From NCBI RefSeq assembly GCF_043290135.1, contig NC_134710.1, positions 206,944,692-207,008,691 on the forward strand: DNA of 64,000 bases. The letters run 5' to 3'. This document shows, in pieces, positions 23,743 through 35,184 of the stretch. The notes below the pieces were generated by a model. That model searched no databases. It was not told the DNA's origin and saw only the letters and a list, made by a program, of their open reading frames with translations. Source of the DNA: Rhipicephalus microplus (lineage: Eukaryota; Arthropoda; Arachnida; Ixodida; Ixodidae). A program made the translations under genes and the position numbers. The stretch's first letter is position 1, and every line of letters starts with the position of its first letter.

Positions 23743-24125
23743 GTAGTTTTTAGTGGCGCAAGGGCCAATTGATGGCCAAAGAGCACCATTTCAATTGACT
23801 ACAGATATGAACAATGATATGGTGCGTGGCTGTAAAGGGGCCTTAAAATTCCTCGCTCTAACAAGGGTTAAAACATTAAAGTAATAAAATCATGACAGTG
23901 GCGGGACATATGTGTAGTGATAGCGGATGGCAAAATGTCATGATAATAAAACCATGATGAAGATGTAGTCACCGCAGCCACGACCACTCTATAGAGGTCG
24001 TGCTACGGATGACCTCGAAATATCGGGTGAAAGCTTTGCACATCTTTTAAAAACGTGAAAAGTGTTTGCAGTTTAAAAAGCGGATCTCTACCGATGAGCA
24101 TCCCAGGGTGTAGAGGGAGCTGCTG
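23743..24125 (-). other. 3' UTR of the I-superfamily LINE
   Basis: It lies between the ORF2 stop and the (ATC)n tail. On the - strand it ends with a 'ggcccttgcgccactaaaaa' segment before the tail, a form I associate with tick LINE 3' ends. There is no AATAAA near the end, as expected for an element with a simple-repeat tail. Confidence 0.7.
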
Positions 24126-25664
24126 TCAGTAGGGCAGTAAAAAGTGCTTTTTTCTTAGAGCATCTAGCTCATTGCACTGGACGAGAATGTGGAGAACCGT
24201 AAGGGGCTCTCCACATCTCTCACAATATGGTGGATCACCAGTAGACAGAAGAAATGAATGTGTAGAATGTGTATGTCCTGTTCTAAGCCTTGTTAGTATT
24301 ACTTCTGTGTGTCGTGATTTTGATAGTGGCGGCCAATAACCTAGTTGCGGCTTAATAGCATGGAGTTTATTATCTGTGTGTTTATCCCACATGCTCTGCC
24401 AATACCCCCTGAGCTTTCGTTTTATAAAAGGTTTTAAGTCAAGTGCAGGGACTGGTGTTGATGCATTGGCAGTAGTGACATTGGCGCAAGCAGCCAGATT
24501 GTCGGCCAAAACGTTCCCTTGTATTTCACGGTGCCCTGGAACCCAGCAGACAACGACATGCTGTTTTGATGTGTAGAGTGTGCACAAAAGTGAGTAAAGT
24601 GACACCAGCACGGGGTTCTTGTGTTTTTTAGGAGTTTTCAGGGCTTTGACCACGCTTAGGGAATCTGTGTATATTACCGCCTTTTGTAATTTTATCTGTT
24701 TAATGTGTTTTACGACCGCCAGTATTGCGTAAGCTTCTCCTGTGAAAATGCTTGCATTAGGATGAAGAACGCCGGCCTCGGAAAAGGATTGGCCTACCGC
24801 TGCATATGACACAGAAGTGTTCGACTTTGACGCATCAGTAAAGAACTCAGGGCATGTGTATTTATGTTGTAGTTCTAAAAAGTATGTATGTATGTGTGCA
24901 AGTGGTGCGTGCTTTGTGACATCAACAAAAGAAACATCACAGTCTATAAGCTGCCACTGCCACGGTGGCAGATATGTTGCAGGAGCCATCAAACTGTGTT
25001 CAAGAGGCACACCTGTTTCTTCGACCAGGCTCCTTACACGCAGCGCGTAGGGCTGCCTAAACGAAGGACGGTTCTCGAACAAGCCAGAACAAGACAAATC
25101 ATTAATTGTGAAATGGGAAGGGTGTTTCTTGTCTGCCTTAACTTTCAAAAAGTACAAAAAGGACAGGGAACATCTTTGTAGGTGGAGCGACCATTCATTC
25201 GAATCCACGTACAGGCTCTCCACAGGGCTGGTGCGGAAAGCACCCGTAGAGAGGCAAATGCCTATATGATGGACAGGGTCAAGAATTTTCAAGGCTGATG
25301 GTGTTGCCGACTGATAGATTATAGCACCATAATCTAGGCGTGTGCGTACGAGGCTTTTATATAAGTTAATTAAACATTTCCTGTCACTATCCCATGTAGT
25401 GCGTGACAACACTTTCAAAATTTTCATTGTTTTTAAGCACCTGTCCCTTAAATAATTGATGTGTGGGATGAAGGTTAGCTTAGTGTCTAATATGAGACCA
25501 AGAAACTTGTGCTCGGTCTTCACTGACAGAGGTTGACCATGCAGGTCAATGTCGGGGCCAGGATGGAGGCCCCTCTTTCGGCTGAACAAGACACAAGTGC
25601 TCTTTTGCGCGTTGAGTATAAAACCATTCTCGTTTGCCCATTGAGATACCTTGTTCAACCCTAG
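24126..25664 (-). pseudogene. LINE ORF2, RT thumb and RNase H
   Basis: This is the last 510 codons of ORF2, in frame with the upstream part across a TAA at 25667-25665. Early residues hold the post-palm RT region (HKFLGLILDTKLTF, KSLVRTRLDYGAIIYQSATP). RNase H lies at about residues 265-400: FFTDASKSNTSVSYAAVG, TGEAYAILAVVKHIKQ, VIYTDSLSVVKALK and WVPGHREIQGNVLAD. All four catalytic acidic positions are visible. A C-terminal cysteine motif (CERCGEPLTVLHILVQC) ends the protein. The first codon of the open stretch is TTG, not ATG, so it is not a separate gene. Confidence 0.9.
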
Positions 25665-26828
25665 TTAACCTTGACGTTGGGACATTGAGATGTTGCACGA
25701 TTTGTAACCAATCTGCATATCATCGACATATATGCAGTAAAAAATATTTCGTGGGAGAGACAGGTGCAAGGAATTCATTTTAACTATGAAAAGGGTGCAG
25801 CTCAATACACCTCCTTGTGGCACTCCTGTTTCTTGGACAAATACTCGAGATAAGACAGTGCCAACTTGGACACGGAATGTACGGTTGGACAGGTAGCTTT
25901 CTATAACTGTCAGCATTCTACCCCGCAGACATAAATGTGATAGGTCTCGCAATATGCCGAAGCGCCATGTAGTGTCATATGCCTTTTCCATATCGAGGAA
26001 CACAGAAAGAAAAAATTGCTTATGAACAAAAGCGTCGCGAATTTGTGCTTCGATACGGACAAGGTGGTCAGTGGTGGACCGAGCCTCTCGAAACCCACAC
26101 TGGTATGGGTCAAGTAGGCCACTAATTTCAAGGAAGTGCATAAGGCGCCTGTTAATCATTTTTTCAAAGACTTTGCAAATACAGCTGGTTAATGCTATTG
26201 GCCTGTAGCTGGAAACTGAGGCCGGGTCCTTGCCTTGTTTTAGAATTGGGATAATGGTAGCTTCCTTCCAGGCTGAGGGTAGCTCGCCAGAAGACCATAT
26301 CACATTATACAGAGAGAGGAGAGCTTTCTGGGTTTCAGTGGGCAGGTGTGTTAACATCTCATATGCCACACGGTCTGGGCCTGGGGCAGATTTATTGCAG
26401 CAGGCAAGTGAGGCCTGCAGTTCAGCCAAACAGAAAGGTTCGTTGTATGCCTCATGTGTTCTGGGCTTGCGCTCTAATCTCTGTTTTTCTATTGCGGCTT
26501 TGTATCGTCGGAACGCTTCACTATAGTGTGTTGAGCTGGAGACCTGTTCAAAGTGCGCTCCGAGAGTGTTTGCCTGGTCTTCCAAACTCTCCCCTTGTGT
26601 GTTCACTAGAGGAAGCGAATGTGCTCCTTGTCCTGCCACTTTACCAACCATGCTCCAGACTCTCGACTCATCTGTGTTTGAGTTAATGCCCGATACAAAT
26701 TTGTGCCAACTTTCTCTTCTCGCCTGTCGGCGCATCCTCCTTGCTTGCGACTTGATGTTCTTAAAGTTTACAAGATTCTCGGCTGTGGGCGAGTCTCTAA
26801 GCAACCCCCATGCCTTATTTTGTTTTTT
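25665..26828 (-). pseudogene. LINE ORF2, reverse transcriptase core
   Basis: This middle part of ORF2 lies between in-frame stops at 26831-26829 (TGA) and 25667-25665 (TAA). Motifs in order: KSAPGPDRVAYEML, ATIIPILKQGKDP, SYRPIALTSCICKVFEKMI, YQCGFREARSTTDHL, VFLDMEKAYDTTWRFGIL, TGVPQGGVLSCTLF and YVDDMQIGYKS. The YVDD catalytic motif is intact. It would reverse-transcribe LINE RNA at the nicked target (family knowledge). The TGA could be a CGA-to-TGA transition, which is common in methylated or deaminated DNA; that is an inference. Confidence 0.9.
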
Positions 26829-27719
26829 TCAAGCATCACGGCACTTATTATTCCACCATGGGACTCGTCGTTTGCTTGACGGTCCACATGTTTGGGGAAT
26901 ACATTTTGTTGCTGCATCAACCAAGAAAGCTGTAAAGTAGCATACAGCATCCTCTATGCTCAATGCCGCCATGTCAGTCCAAGATAATAAAGTCACTTTT
27001 TGAAACTTTTCCCAATCGGCTTTGTCGGTGAGCCATTTGGGAACTTGTGCAGGACATGTATTTGTTATTGATTTGCTGATAATGATAGGAAAATGGTCAC
27101 TACCATATGGATCGTTAATGACTTCCCATTTAAGTAGAGGCAGGAGTGATGGGGATATTATGCTGAGGTCTATTGCTGAGTACGTATTGTTAGCGATGTT
27201 GTAATATGTTGGCTCTTTCCGTTTCAGCAGGCACGCACCGGAAGAAAAAAGAAGCTGTTCAATCAGGCGACCTCGAGCATCGTTGCGAGATTCACCCCCC
27301 AGATTGCTATGTGCATTGAAATCTTCCAGGAGAATATAAGGTTCTGGAAGTTCCTCTATGATGGACTCGAATTCATGCTTTTCAAGACGGTGTTGTGGAG
27401 GTATGTAGAGAGAGCAGATGGTGACGAGCTTATTCAAAAGAACTGCTCGAACAGCCACCGCCTGAAGGGATGTTTGTAGTGTTAGGTATGTGCATGCAAT
27501 CCCTTGATTGACTATAATGGCAACACCACCGGATGGCACAATGGCATCATTCCGGTCTTTCCGAAAGATAACATAGTGACGTAAAAAGTTGGTGTGTTTA
27601 GGTTTCAGATGTGTCTCTTGTACGCACAGCACCTTAGGTGTATGTTTGTGTAAAAGTTCCTGGATATCGTCGAGGTTTCTCAACAGTCCTCTGACGTTCC
27701 CCTGTAGTATTTGTGTCAT
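26829..27719 (-). pseudogene. LINE ORF2, APE endonuclease domain
   Basis: This is the N-terminal part of ORF2. It has apurinic endonuclease-like motifs: ILQGNVRGLLRN, VLCVQETHLKP (catalytic Glu), YILLEDFNAHSNLGG (GDFNAH in relatives, here EDFNAH), and YGSDHFPIII (SDH). This domain nicks the target DNA to prime reverse transcription (family knowledge). It ends with the WWNNKCRDA motif and an in-frame TGA. The start (ATG at 27719-27717) is close behind the ORF1 stop at 27761-27759. Confidence 0.9.
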
Positions 27720-27758
27720 TTTAATGTAGTGTGGTGCTGTGTATAGAGAGGTGTTGCG

Positions 27759-29066
27759 TTAGTTTACAGGGCCTTTTGAGGGCCCTGTGATTCGAGGTTT
27801 TTCTTTTTTGGCACGCTCCAAGGAGTTGCGCCTATCCTTCGGCGTCTGAGGCGCCGGAGGAGTGGGACTTGTATCCATCACCTCTTGTGAGGTGGTGGAT
27901 GGTGCCTGCTGGGCAGGCACATTCACTGAACTTTCGGACCTAACTGCGCCTGCAGTGGTCCGAGGTTCAGCAGACACTGGGGTCTGCCGGCCCTGTTTGT
28001 CAGGTGGCGGAGCAGTACAGGCTGCTCCAGCCGGGGGCGCTGGCGGCACGACCGCGGCTACACACTGTGTGACATTCGCCGGTGCCGAGGCATGTGGCGC
28101 GGCGCCCCGGCGCGTCACATCTGCAAAGGAGGGATAAGATGGGTTGTGTATTGCGAAACGTTGGCATGCTTCTTGGAATGTGAGATTGAATTTAACCTTA
28201 AGTTCTACTATTTGTTTCTCTTTTTTCCATGCGGGGCATGATCGTGAGTAGGCAGCGTGATCTCCTTCACAGTTCGAACAATGAGCTGTTTCTGAGGTGC
28301 AGTTGTCCGATATGTGTTGAATAAATGCGCACTTTGCACAAGTGGCACGCCCTCTGGAACTCTGCGATCCATGACCGAAACGTTGGCACTTGAAACATCG
28401 ACGAGGGTTGGGAATGTATGGTCTTACACGAAGCTTACAATAGCCGGTTTCGACTGATTCTGGTAGGTCACTTGTTCCGAAGGTAATTATTACGTGTTTT
28501 GTAGGGGTCAGTTTGTTGTTGTGCCTTATTGTTATTCGTTGGACTTTGACCACGTTCTGGTCCTGCTAACCTTCGAGCAGCTCACTTTCAAAAAGCTCAG
28601 TAAGATCATCATCAGAAACTATGCCATGGACAGTGTTCATGGACCTGTGTGGGCCCACCGAAACAGGGGTTTCCCCAAAGGCCACAAGCTTAGACAGCTT
28701 TTCATACTGAGCTTTGTCACGAACCTCCAGAAGAAGCTCACCACTTCCCATCTTTGTCACTTTATAACCTGGGCCTATTGCTTCTGTGAGAGTTTTGGAA
28801 ACGAGGAAAGGTGAAATGGCTCGGACTGTCTTTTTTTCGTTTTGACTGTGGATTACATGGTACTTTGGGAATGTCGGCTTTGGTGTGTTAGGCAGGAAAG
28901 TATCTTCGGTGCGCCACCTTTTTAGGGAGCGATCAGGAAGGGGGGGATAAGCTTTTGCCATAAAATACAATAAAGTTCGGCGGCGATGGTGGCCACCCAC
29001 CACCGAGCCCAACAAGGGGACGCTACAAGGTTGACTAGTGAACACTTGGAGACGCCAGCCATGCAT
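27759..29066 (-). pseudogene. LINE ORF1 (gag-like), zinc knuckles, one in-frame stop
   Basis: The nucleic-acid-binding ORF1 protein packages LINE RNA. It is open from 29066, has TAG at 28568-28566, and continues in the same frame to 27759. The N-terminal half has the ISPFLVSKTLTEAIGPGYKV and MGSGELLLEVRDKAQYEKL segments typical of arthropod LINE ORF1. The C-terminal half has three knuckles. The first (CFKCQRFGHGSQSS) has Ser where the last Cys belongs. The second (CAKCAFIQHISDNC) is a perfect C-x2-C-x4-H-x4-C, and the third is CSNCEGDHAAYSRSC. A Pro/Ala-rich tail follows. The codon after the stop region that looks like a start (28553) is GTG, so the second half is not a separate gene. Confidence 0.88.
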
Positions 29067-29487
29067 CGCCGCTATAACCGAATATAACTACCCAAGGTTG
29101 GATAACTACACAGGGTTAACCCTGGCCGCCAGAAAATTCTGAAGTAAACGGAAAAGAGAAGATAACAGGACCGATAAAAAGTGAGAGATAAAGACGAAGA
29201 TGTAGGAAGAGAGAGATAGGAAAAGGCGACTGCCGATTTCCCCTGGGTGGGTCAGCCCAGGGGTGCCGTCTACGTGAAGCCGGGGCCAAAGGGGTGTGTT
29301 GCCTCTGCCAGGGGGCCTTAAAGGTCCAATCACCCAGCATTGGCTCAACCCCCAGGATCCCCTTTTCCTCGGACATGGCAAAGCCACGCACGGCTAGGCG
29401 TGGGAGGGAGTCAAAACTCCCCCGTTAGCTAGGGTCCGTGGTGTCGCTACACACCAAATGCCTACTTGCGCAGGCACCCCTGCGGGG
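29067..29487 (-). promoter_or_regulatory. 5' UTR/internal promoter region of the LINE
   Basis: About 420 bp lie between the target duplication and the first open frame. It is GC-rich at its start (on the - strand ccccgcaggggtgcctgcgc) and contains a 'gggctgacccacccagggg'-type block. LINEs of this type start transcription within their 5' end (family knowledge). I see no exact known promoter motif here. Confidence 0.55.
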
Positions 29488-29502
29488 AAGTGACTTCTAC
29501 GA

Positions 29503-29940
29503 AACCAGTCGCTTGGGGAGGCAGCGTCATGCTTTCGTCAGCCACACGCAGCGCAGGTCTGCGACGGCTATCCGCGTCTTGATCTGCTGCGCGTTGCATC
29601 GAGAAAGGCACCTTTCGCTCGCAGAGATTTATTATTGTGCCGTTCTTTCTAGGGAACTCCATACTGAGGATGATCTGACGAGAACAGTCGCGTAGTATAG
29701 GCAAGTGACCACAAATGTCGACTCGCATATTTTGACTTTTGCGGTACCTACGACCCAATGGAGTAAGAACGTGGCCTCCAGTCATGTGAATACATGTCCC
29801 ATTCCAAGGTGTCATGGCTTTCTTAAGACAGGTTACTCATTTCCTGCTAATAATAGAATAATTTGCACCTGTGTCCACCAATGCTCTGACTTAAAGACCG
29901 TCTATCAAATCGGGAATGTCGAGTGAGACTCTGTCGCTGA
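29503..29940 (-). pseudogene. Ty3/gypsy aspartic protease
   Basis: A - strand translation gives RALVDTGANYSIISRK, with the catalytic DTGA at about 29866-29880. A stop follows, then GRRYRKSQNMRVDICGHLPI and MEFPRKNGTIINL. The protease would cut the gag-pol polyprotein (family knowledge). It runs to GFVEVTS, where the nested LINE interrupts it; the remainder continues at 23715. Confidence 0.8.
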
Positions 29941-29959
29941 GTTCAGACGTAGAATCCGG

Positions 29960-31510
29960 CATTTCTCTTGCACTGCACTCAGACGTCAATTCAATGTCTG
30001 CAGCGTTTCGTGCAAGTGGTGGAAGGTCTTCCACACTTTAAGTCCCAGCGACCTCGCCCCCGAAGGTCGTCGTTCTCAGTTTTCCCGCCAAGGGCTTGGG
30101 GAGCGTCCCCATGCCGTCGTACCGAAATGTGGCCCAATGACTGCGGGTCGCCATGAAGATGGTGACCGCGATAGACGCCGTGAGAAAGGTAGACGTTGCT
30201 GCGCGAGATAGTCCTCAATTTCTCTTGGCCTCTGACCAACTTGGTGACAACGCAAATCAATAGAGAAGCCGCGCAGTCCAAGCTGTCGGTACAGGCATTC
30301 GCAGTAGATGTGACCGGATTCACCGCAGTGGTAGTAGAGGGGTTTTCTATCCGTCCTACACCAGATATCGAACTTCTGCATAGGAGCACGATGACCGTTG
30401 AAGTTCAAACCAGCATGTGTTGATTGAATCACAACTGGCGACACCGTCTGGATCGAGACTGCAAGGCTAGAGACCGATATGAAAGTGCGGAAGGCTTCGG
30501 TGTACGTACGGTTCCCAACATCAGTGGACTGAGGAGATGGTTCTAGAGGGGTAGCCATCGGTTGACATCGACAATTGTGCAGCACCTGCTGGACCTCGTC
30601 CCGGATAATACTGGTGATGGAGCTTACCTTCAGCTGTCTCGCCCCATATAGCTTCGCTATTTCCTCGTCGACGATCGAGTGAACAATTTCGCCAATCCAT
30701 TCGACGCTGTTGCTTCTAAAAGTGGCGGAAAATTCAAGAGATGATGCAGTATTCACGTGCCGATCGAATAGGACAGACCGTTGATGAAGTACCTTCTCTA
30801 TCGTAGTGGCTTCAGTCAAAAACTGTGCTACACTCTTCGGAGGACTCCACACTAGACCAGCAAAAAGCTGCTCCTTCACGCCTCACATAAGATAGCGCAG
30901 CTTTTTTTTTTCTTCTGGCGTTGCCGGGTCTGCTCGCATGAAAAGCCATATCATGTCCTCCACATACATAGTGATGGTCTCATTAGGCATTTGGATGCGT
31001 GAGTGCAATGCATGCTCAGCACATTCGTGGCGGTCAGGGCACCTGTAGGACTCCAAGAGGCGATGCTCGAACTAGCACCAGGATGTCAAGATATCACCAC
31101 TGTTCAGGAACCACGTACGAGTCCCATCCTTTGAGCAGGCGCAGACGTCGCGGAGTTCGGCAGCTTCGTCCCAGTAGTTGATCGCTGCGACATGTTCCAA
31201 TTTGCTCAGCCAGTCGTCCACATCCTCAAACAGCTCTTCGTGAAAGGGGCTAGGCATCTGCAGGTACTGGACAGTGCAATAGATTGGTATAGACGACGTA
31301 GGAGTTTCTATGGTGCCTTGATGTGAAGTCATAGTCGCTCTGTCGATAAGCTCTTCCGGTGTCTCTGGTGGTTGGCCTTGTTTGCAGCGGCTTGCCTTGT
31401 GAAATGGCATGTTCACGGGCACAGGGCTTGTGTTCAGACTCCTGGGCGGGCTCTTGTGCATGAGGCATGTCGTGAGTCATCGTACCTAGCGGCTTCACCA
31501 ATCTCATCAA
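29960..31510 (-). pseudogene. Ty3/gypsy gag with CCHC knuckle
   Basis: The - strand shows capsid-like wording: DVDDWLSKLEHVAAINYWDE, AAELRDV, TRTWFLNSGDILTSW, then IQMPNETITMYVEDMIWLF, GVKEQLFAGLV and FLTEATTIEKVL. A nucleocapsid knuckle follows (YYHCGESGHIYCEC, then RQLGLRGFSIDL). Gag forms the particle and binds element RNA (family knowledge). At least two frame breaks occur, at about 31073 and 30880. An Arg/Ser-rich tail precedes the protease. Confidence 0.85.
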
Positions 31511-31605
31511 GCTCAAGGCTCATTGAGCTAGGCGAAGAAGCGGCTCAGTCCGAACTTCTTCGTCCTCTTCCACACGTAGTTTTTCCTATGCGAAACCATG
31601 TGGCA
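31511..31605 (-). repeat. Remnant 5' LTR of the Ty3/gypsy element
   Basis: It matches 19918-20028 (for example gaagcggctcag, gaacttcttcg and tcttccaca in both), with a 16-bp deletion. The outer end reads TGCCACATGG on the - strand, as at the 3' LTR. Only about 95 bp remain before gag-like sequence, so most of the LTR and the primer-binding site appear deleted. Confidence 0.65.
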
Positions 31606-33599
31606 ATATACAGATTACTTGAAGATACGGTCATTACTTATGCAATGAGTTGCTATTTGAGATTACCTAGAGGAAGAGAGCTAAACTAACAAATCAGAAT
31701 AGTTCCTGCACGTATAGACATTGCAAGTATCCTGAAATTCTGCTTGGGTTAAAACAACAAAGCTCCACTTGGAATGACCAAAATAGCCAAGTAAGCCCTT
31801 CACCCATATATGTTCTGCCTTAAGATTTACTAGTTCATATTGTTTGCTACTGTTCTTGGCTTTCATAACTGTAGTCAATAAAAAACTTGAAAAAAATAAT
31901 AATAAGATTAGCTTCGCTTGCAGCTATTGCCATCCCATGGAAGGAGAATTTGCATAGATGCTCTAACCAAATATCTCATTTTTGTGATGTCAAGTACGTC
32001 TGCATGTAACAAAGCCAAATTTAGCACTTGAAAATTTCTTTTTGTGCCAGTGGTTTTGGATTGAAATCTTGAATGTCATGACAAATTTATATTATATCAG
32101 TATTTAGCCCAAAGCGATATTTTAGTGAGAAAAGACAAAATTTTACTTTCCAATATGCCTAGTATTTACATTGTTAGAGAGGAAACACTTGCACTTCAAA
32201 CCAAAACTGGCATGTACGAATCTCTTACAAAAGTGACAGACAGGTGCACCACAGTTATACAGGTGGAGCTTATATGTTTATTTATTCTTAGTTATAACTA
32301 ACTGTACAATTGTGTAATCCATGATTCAACCTAAACAAAAGCGACTCAAATGACATTTTTCAAAAACTGTAATTGAGCTCACACAAGTCAGGGTAAAGTG
32401 GAGATTATTGGGAAAGGCCTTCATCGTTCAGTAGACGTAAAACATATAACAAGGTTATATGATGAGCCCAACTGCGATTCGATATTTATACAGCGATTGT
32501 CTCCAATTTGAAGCTTGTGAAGAGATGCTAATGGTGATCAAGCTGTTCAATCGTGATAATGATAAATTATTACAAAAAAAAAATGATGTAGTATATATAT
32601 GAAGAAACAGTGGTCTTGCCATGGCTACAAGAAGCTATGAGTTTCTAAGCCTGAAAGGCTTGTCCAGCCCAAGGTTTTCACATGTTATATTCTTTGTTTT
32701 CTGGGTGGTACAGTCTACCCTGTTCGCCGCAGACTTGACACAACACTCTGTATAAAAGAAAAAGCACATTTCTGATGAAGTACACAAATATGCTTTGTTG
32801 TTAACACACATCCTAAATGAATAAAAAAAAATTTTAAATTTGCGCTTAGCAGAGTTTATGTGTATGTATTTTACCAGGTATGCAAAGTCGCAGTGTAGCA
32901 TCTTGGTTGTCATATAAAATGGCATTAAGCGAGTTTTCTAATTAGAGTAAAAAAAAGGAACGTGCAGAGGAATTAGCAGAACGATAAGAACGGGGATGAG
33001 CAAAGGAATATGTTGCATAACAAATAATTATACAAGAAATAATTTGCGCTCTTACACCGGCAATCGATTCCGTGTTAATATGCGCTCCATTACTGTAATC
33101 ACACTTGCCAGGAAGACTTCACATAAAATGAAAGGCGCGAATAATAATTACTGGCACAGAGCACTAAATTTCAGCAAGGCGTTGCCTCTTGCACCACTGC
33201 AAGCACAAGCGAAAACAAAGTATTTTGGACCGCACGTCAACCCAACTATTTTGAGCAGCAATATTCTCCAAACAGGGCGCGGCTGCAGGATAACCGAAAA
33301 TGTGCGCAAACACAAGAACAGAAAAAGAAAAAGATGAACACATACGAACAAAAAACGTTCGTTCGCACGGCGGAAGGGAGCCAGTAAATTCAATGATCTT
33401 CCCAATTTAAACGCGATGATATCGCCTTTAGAGCGTCCCGCAAAACGGAACACGAATGACCCCCTAAATGCCTGTGCATCTGGAGACAAAACGTCCATGT
33501 CCACTTTCTCATATCGATCTTTCTGCATGCACTGCTCATTCACATCTGGCTACGGCTTTTTTCCTTATTTTTTTTTTTTTCACTTTTTTTCTTCCGACA
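31606..33599. other. Unassigned AT-rich sequence
   Basis: I see no recognisable gene or repeat. The frame 33148-33543 on the - strand has no family signature. Confidence 0.4.
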
Positions 33600-34340
33600 C
33601 ATCTGGGCGCGTTCGCGGAAGGAACAAGTTTACTAAGCTAGATGCACGAGGGAGAGTCTGAGTTCCCAGGACGCGCTCATTTCCTCGAGAATTGAGATAA
33701 GCGGCGCAGCGCGGGCATTCACAAACACGCAAGCTTATTTGAACGGCTGCAGTATACACACCGCAAACGTAAAGCCATCCTTCAAGGCGGCCCTGAAGCT
33801 CGCGGCTGTTCACTGATGAGTCCTGCATGCTCCCACAAGGGCGATCGCGCGGCTGTTCAATCTGTACGCTTGCTGGCGATACACTTCGTCCCGGTCGTTC
33901 TCATCGTGCACAGAGCCACTTGGTCTGAAGGGTAAAGTAACGCAGCCGGCGAACTGAATCGCTGCCGGGATCAGCTGCTTCTTACGCCAACCAACAACCG
34001 TTACAAGAAACGACGACCACACGCGACGACAACTTGGCCAGAGCTAAAGAAACTGACAGTACGATGAAAGAGGAGCACATAGACAGATAGATGACCTAAA
34101 TAACCATAGTGTTTCGTGCGAGTCCGAGAACCCAGAGGAAGAAGCAGCGCTGCATTCGCTCATCCAAAGTACAGTATACTAGAAGCGGGCAGTAGAGTGA
34201 ACGAGGCGGCCGCGCCGCATCTCGGCTGATTCTTCGGCGGCTGACAGTAGTGGCGGCGCTGTAGTTCCATAGTACTGAAGATCGCGAGAGCGTCTGCTTT
34301 GGAAGCGCGCGCGCCCGAGCCTGTGAAAGCGCGTAATTGC
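33600..34340. promoter_or_regulatory. CpG-rich block, possible promoter region
   Basis: Base composition changes to CpG-rich, with clusters such as ggcggccgcgccgcatctcg and gcgcgcgcgcccgagcc at 34205-34320, between AT-rich flanks. This could be the promoter or first exon of a host gene, but I see no coding exon next to it. A GC-rich repeat is equally possible. Confidence 0.25.
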
Positions 34341-35096
34341 TCGTTTTCAGCGCGTTTAATGCGTTTTTTGGCCTTTATCAGCGGACGAACCTGCTACACG
34401 CCATCATGCACGAGTAAATATGCAGGCACGCCGAAATTGCGTCGATACATTCACTGTTTCAAGAGCCTGCCGACCTAGAAAAAAAAAAATGTCAATCGAA
34501 ATTTGCACGGATCCGCCTAGCTCCTTACTCAATCAGCGCTTTGAGCTACGCTACATCATAAGTGGCTACTGACAACCTACAAAGAGAGAAGTATCAAGAC
34601 TACGATTTAATCATGAGCTCGTTTTCTCAGCAGTCTCTACGAAATCCAGAGCACAATGTTCCTCATATGAGCCTATATGCGCTCGATTGTTTCACGAGAA
34701 ACACGAGTGTAAGTAACGTTGTCACAACATTAATTGTTGACGACTCTTTTTTATCATGCCAGTTTTGTGGAAGATAATAATTATTGCTTTCCGAAAGGCT
34801 TATTACAAATTAAAATTATTAAAAACAACACTCAAACATATTAAAAAGTGCCAATTGTATATATAGCCCGTCTGTTAATCTGCGTAAATTCATTGTAACC
34901 AGTTCTCATTTTGTATCGACAGATTAAATTCTGCTGCTTTCCAAATATTCTATTGTCGTAACGACATTACAAGCGAGCAAGTTTATGACGATGTTTTGTA
35001 TTATAAGCGTAGTTCTATTAATAGGCGTCAAAAGTGTAGGCAGGCAGTGGTGCATCTTGTTTTGAGAAATTTACCTTCCTTGTAAATGTGCACAGT
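34341..35096. other. Unassigned sequence
   Basis: No recognisable feature seen. Confidence 0.4.
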
Positions 35097-35122
35097 AAAC
35101 ACACACACACACACACGCACAC

Positions 35123-35182
<60 letters not shown>
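35097..35182 (+). repeat. (AC)n-(AT)n compound microsatellite
   Basis: About 22 bp of AC units are followed by about 60 bp of AT units. Confidence 0.95.

Positions 35183-35184
<2 letters not shown>

Larger units (their letters stand above)
23729..29487 (-). mobile_element. I-superfamily LINE, full length, nested in gypsy
   Basis: A 5.76-kb - strand non-LTR element has a 5' UTR (29487-about 29070), a gag-like ORF1 (about 29066-27759), ORF2 with endonuclease, RT and RNase H (27719-24126), and a 3' UTR ending in (ATC)n (23729-23742). The 15-mer aagtgacttctacga occurs at 23716-23730 and 29488-29502. It is the target duplication and overlaps the tail by a base or two. Both ORFs are broken only by in-frame stops, with no frameshift seen. 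The APE-RT-RNase H order is that of the I superfamily (family knowledge). Confidence 0.92.
19722..31605 (-). mobile_element. Ty3/gypsy LTR retrotransposon with nested LINE and MITE
   Basis: Read right to left the order is: remnant 5' LTR (31511-31605), gag (about 31500-29990), protease (about 29930-29503), the inserted LINE (23729-29487), protease/RT linker (23715-23334), RT (23330-22560), RNase H (about 22550-22080), an inserted TA-flanked element (21524-22033), integrase (21520-20290), polypurine tract (20029-20042) and 3' LTR. Domain order PR-RT-RH-IN is that of Ty3/gypsy. Stops and frameshifts occur in every domain, so the copy is inactive. The shared piece of the two LTRs differs at many positions, which suggests age. 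The left edge is approximate. Confidence 0.85.

Noticed and set aside
33148..33543. 131-codon - strand frame
   Set aside because: Contains a hydrophobic Phe/Leu run but no family signature; the opposite strand is equally open.
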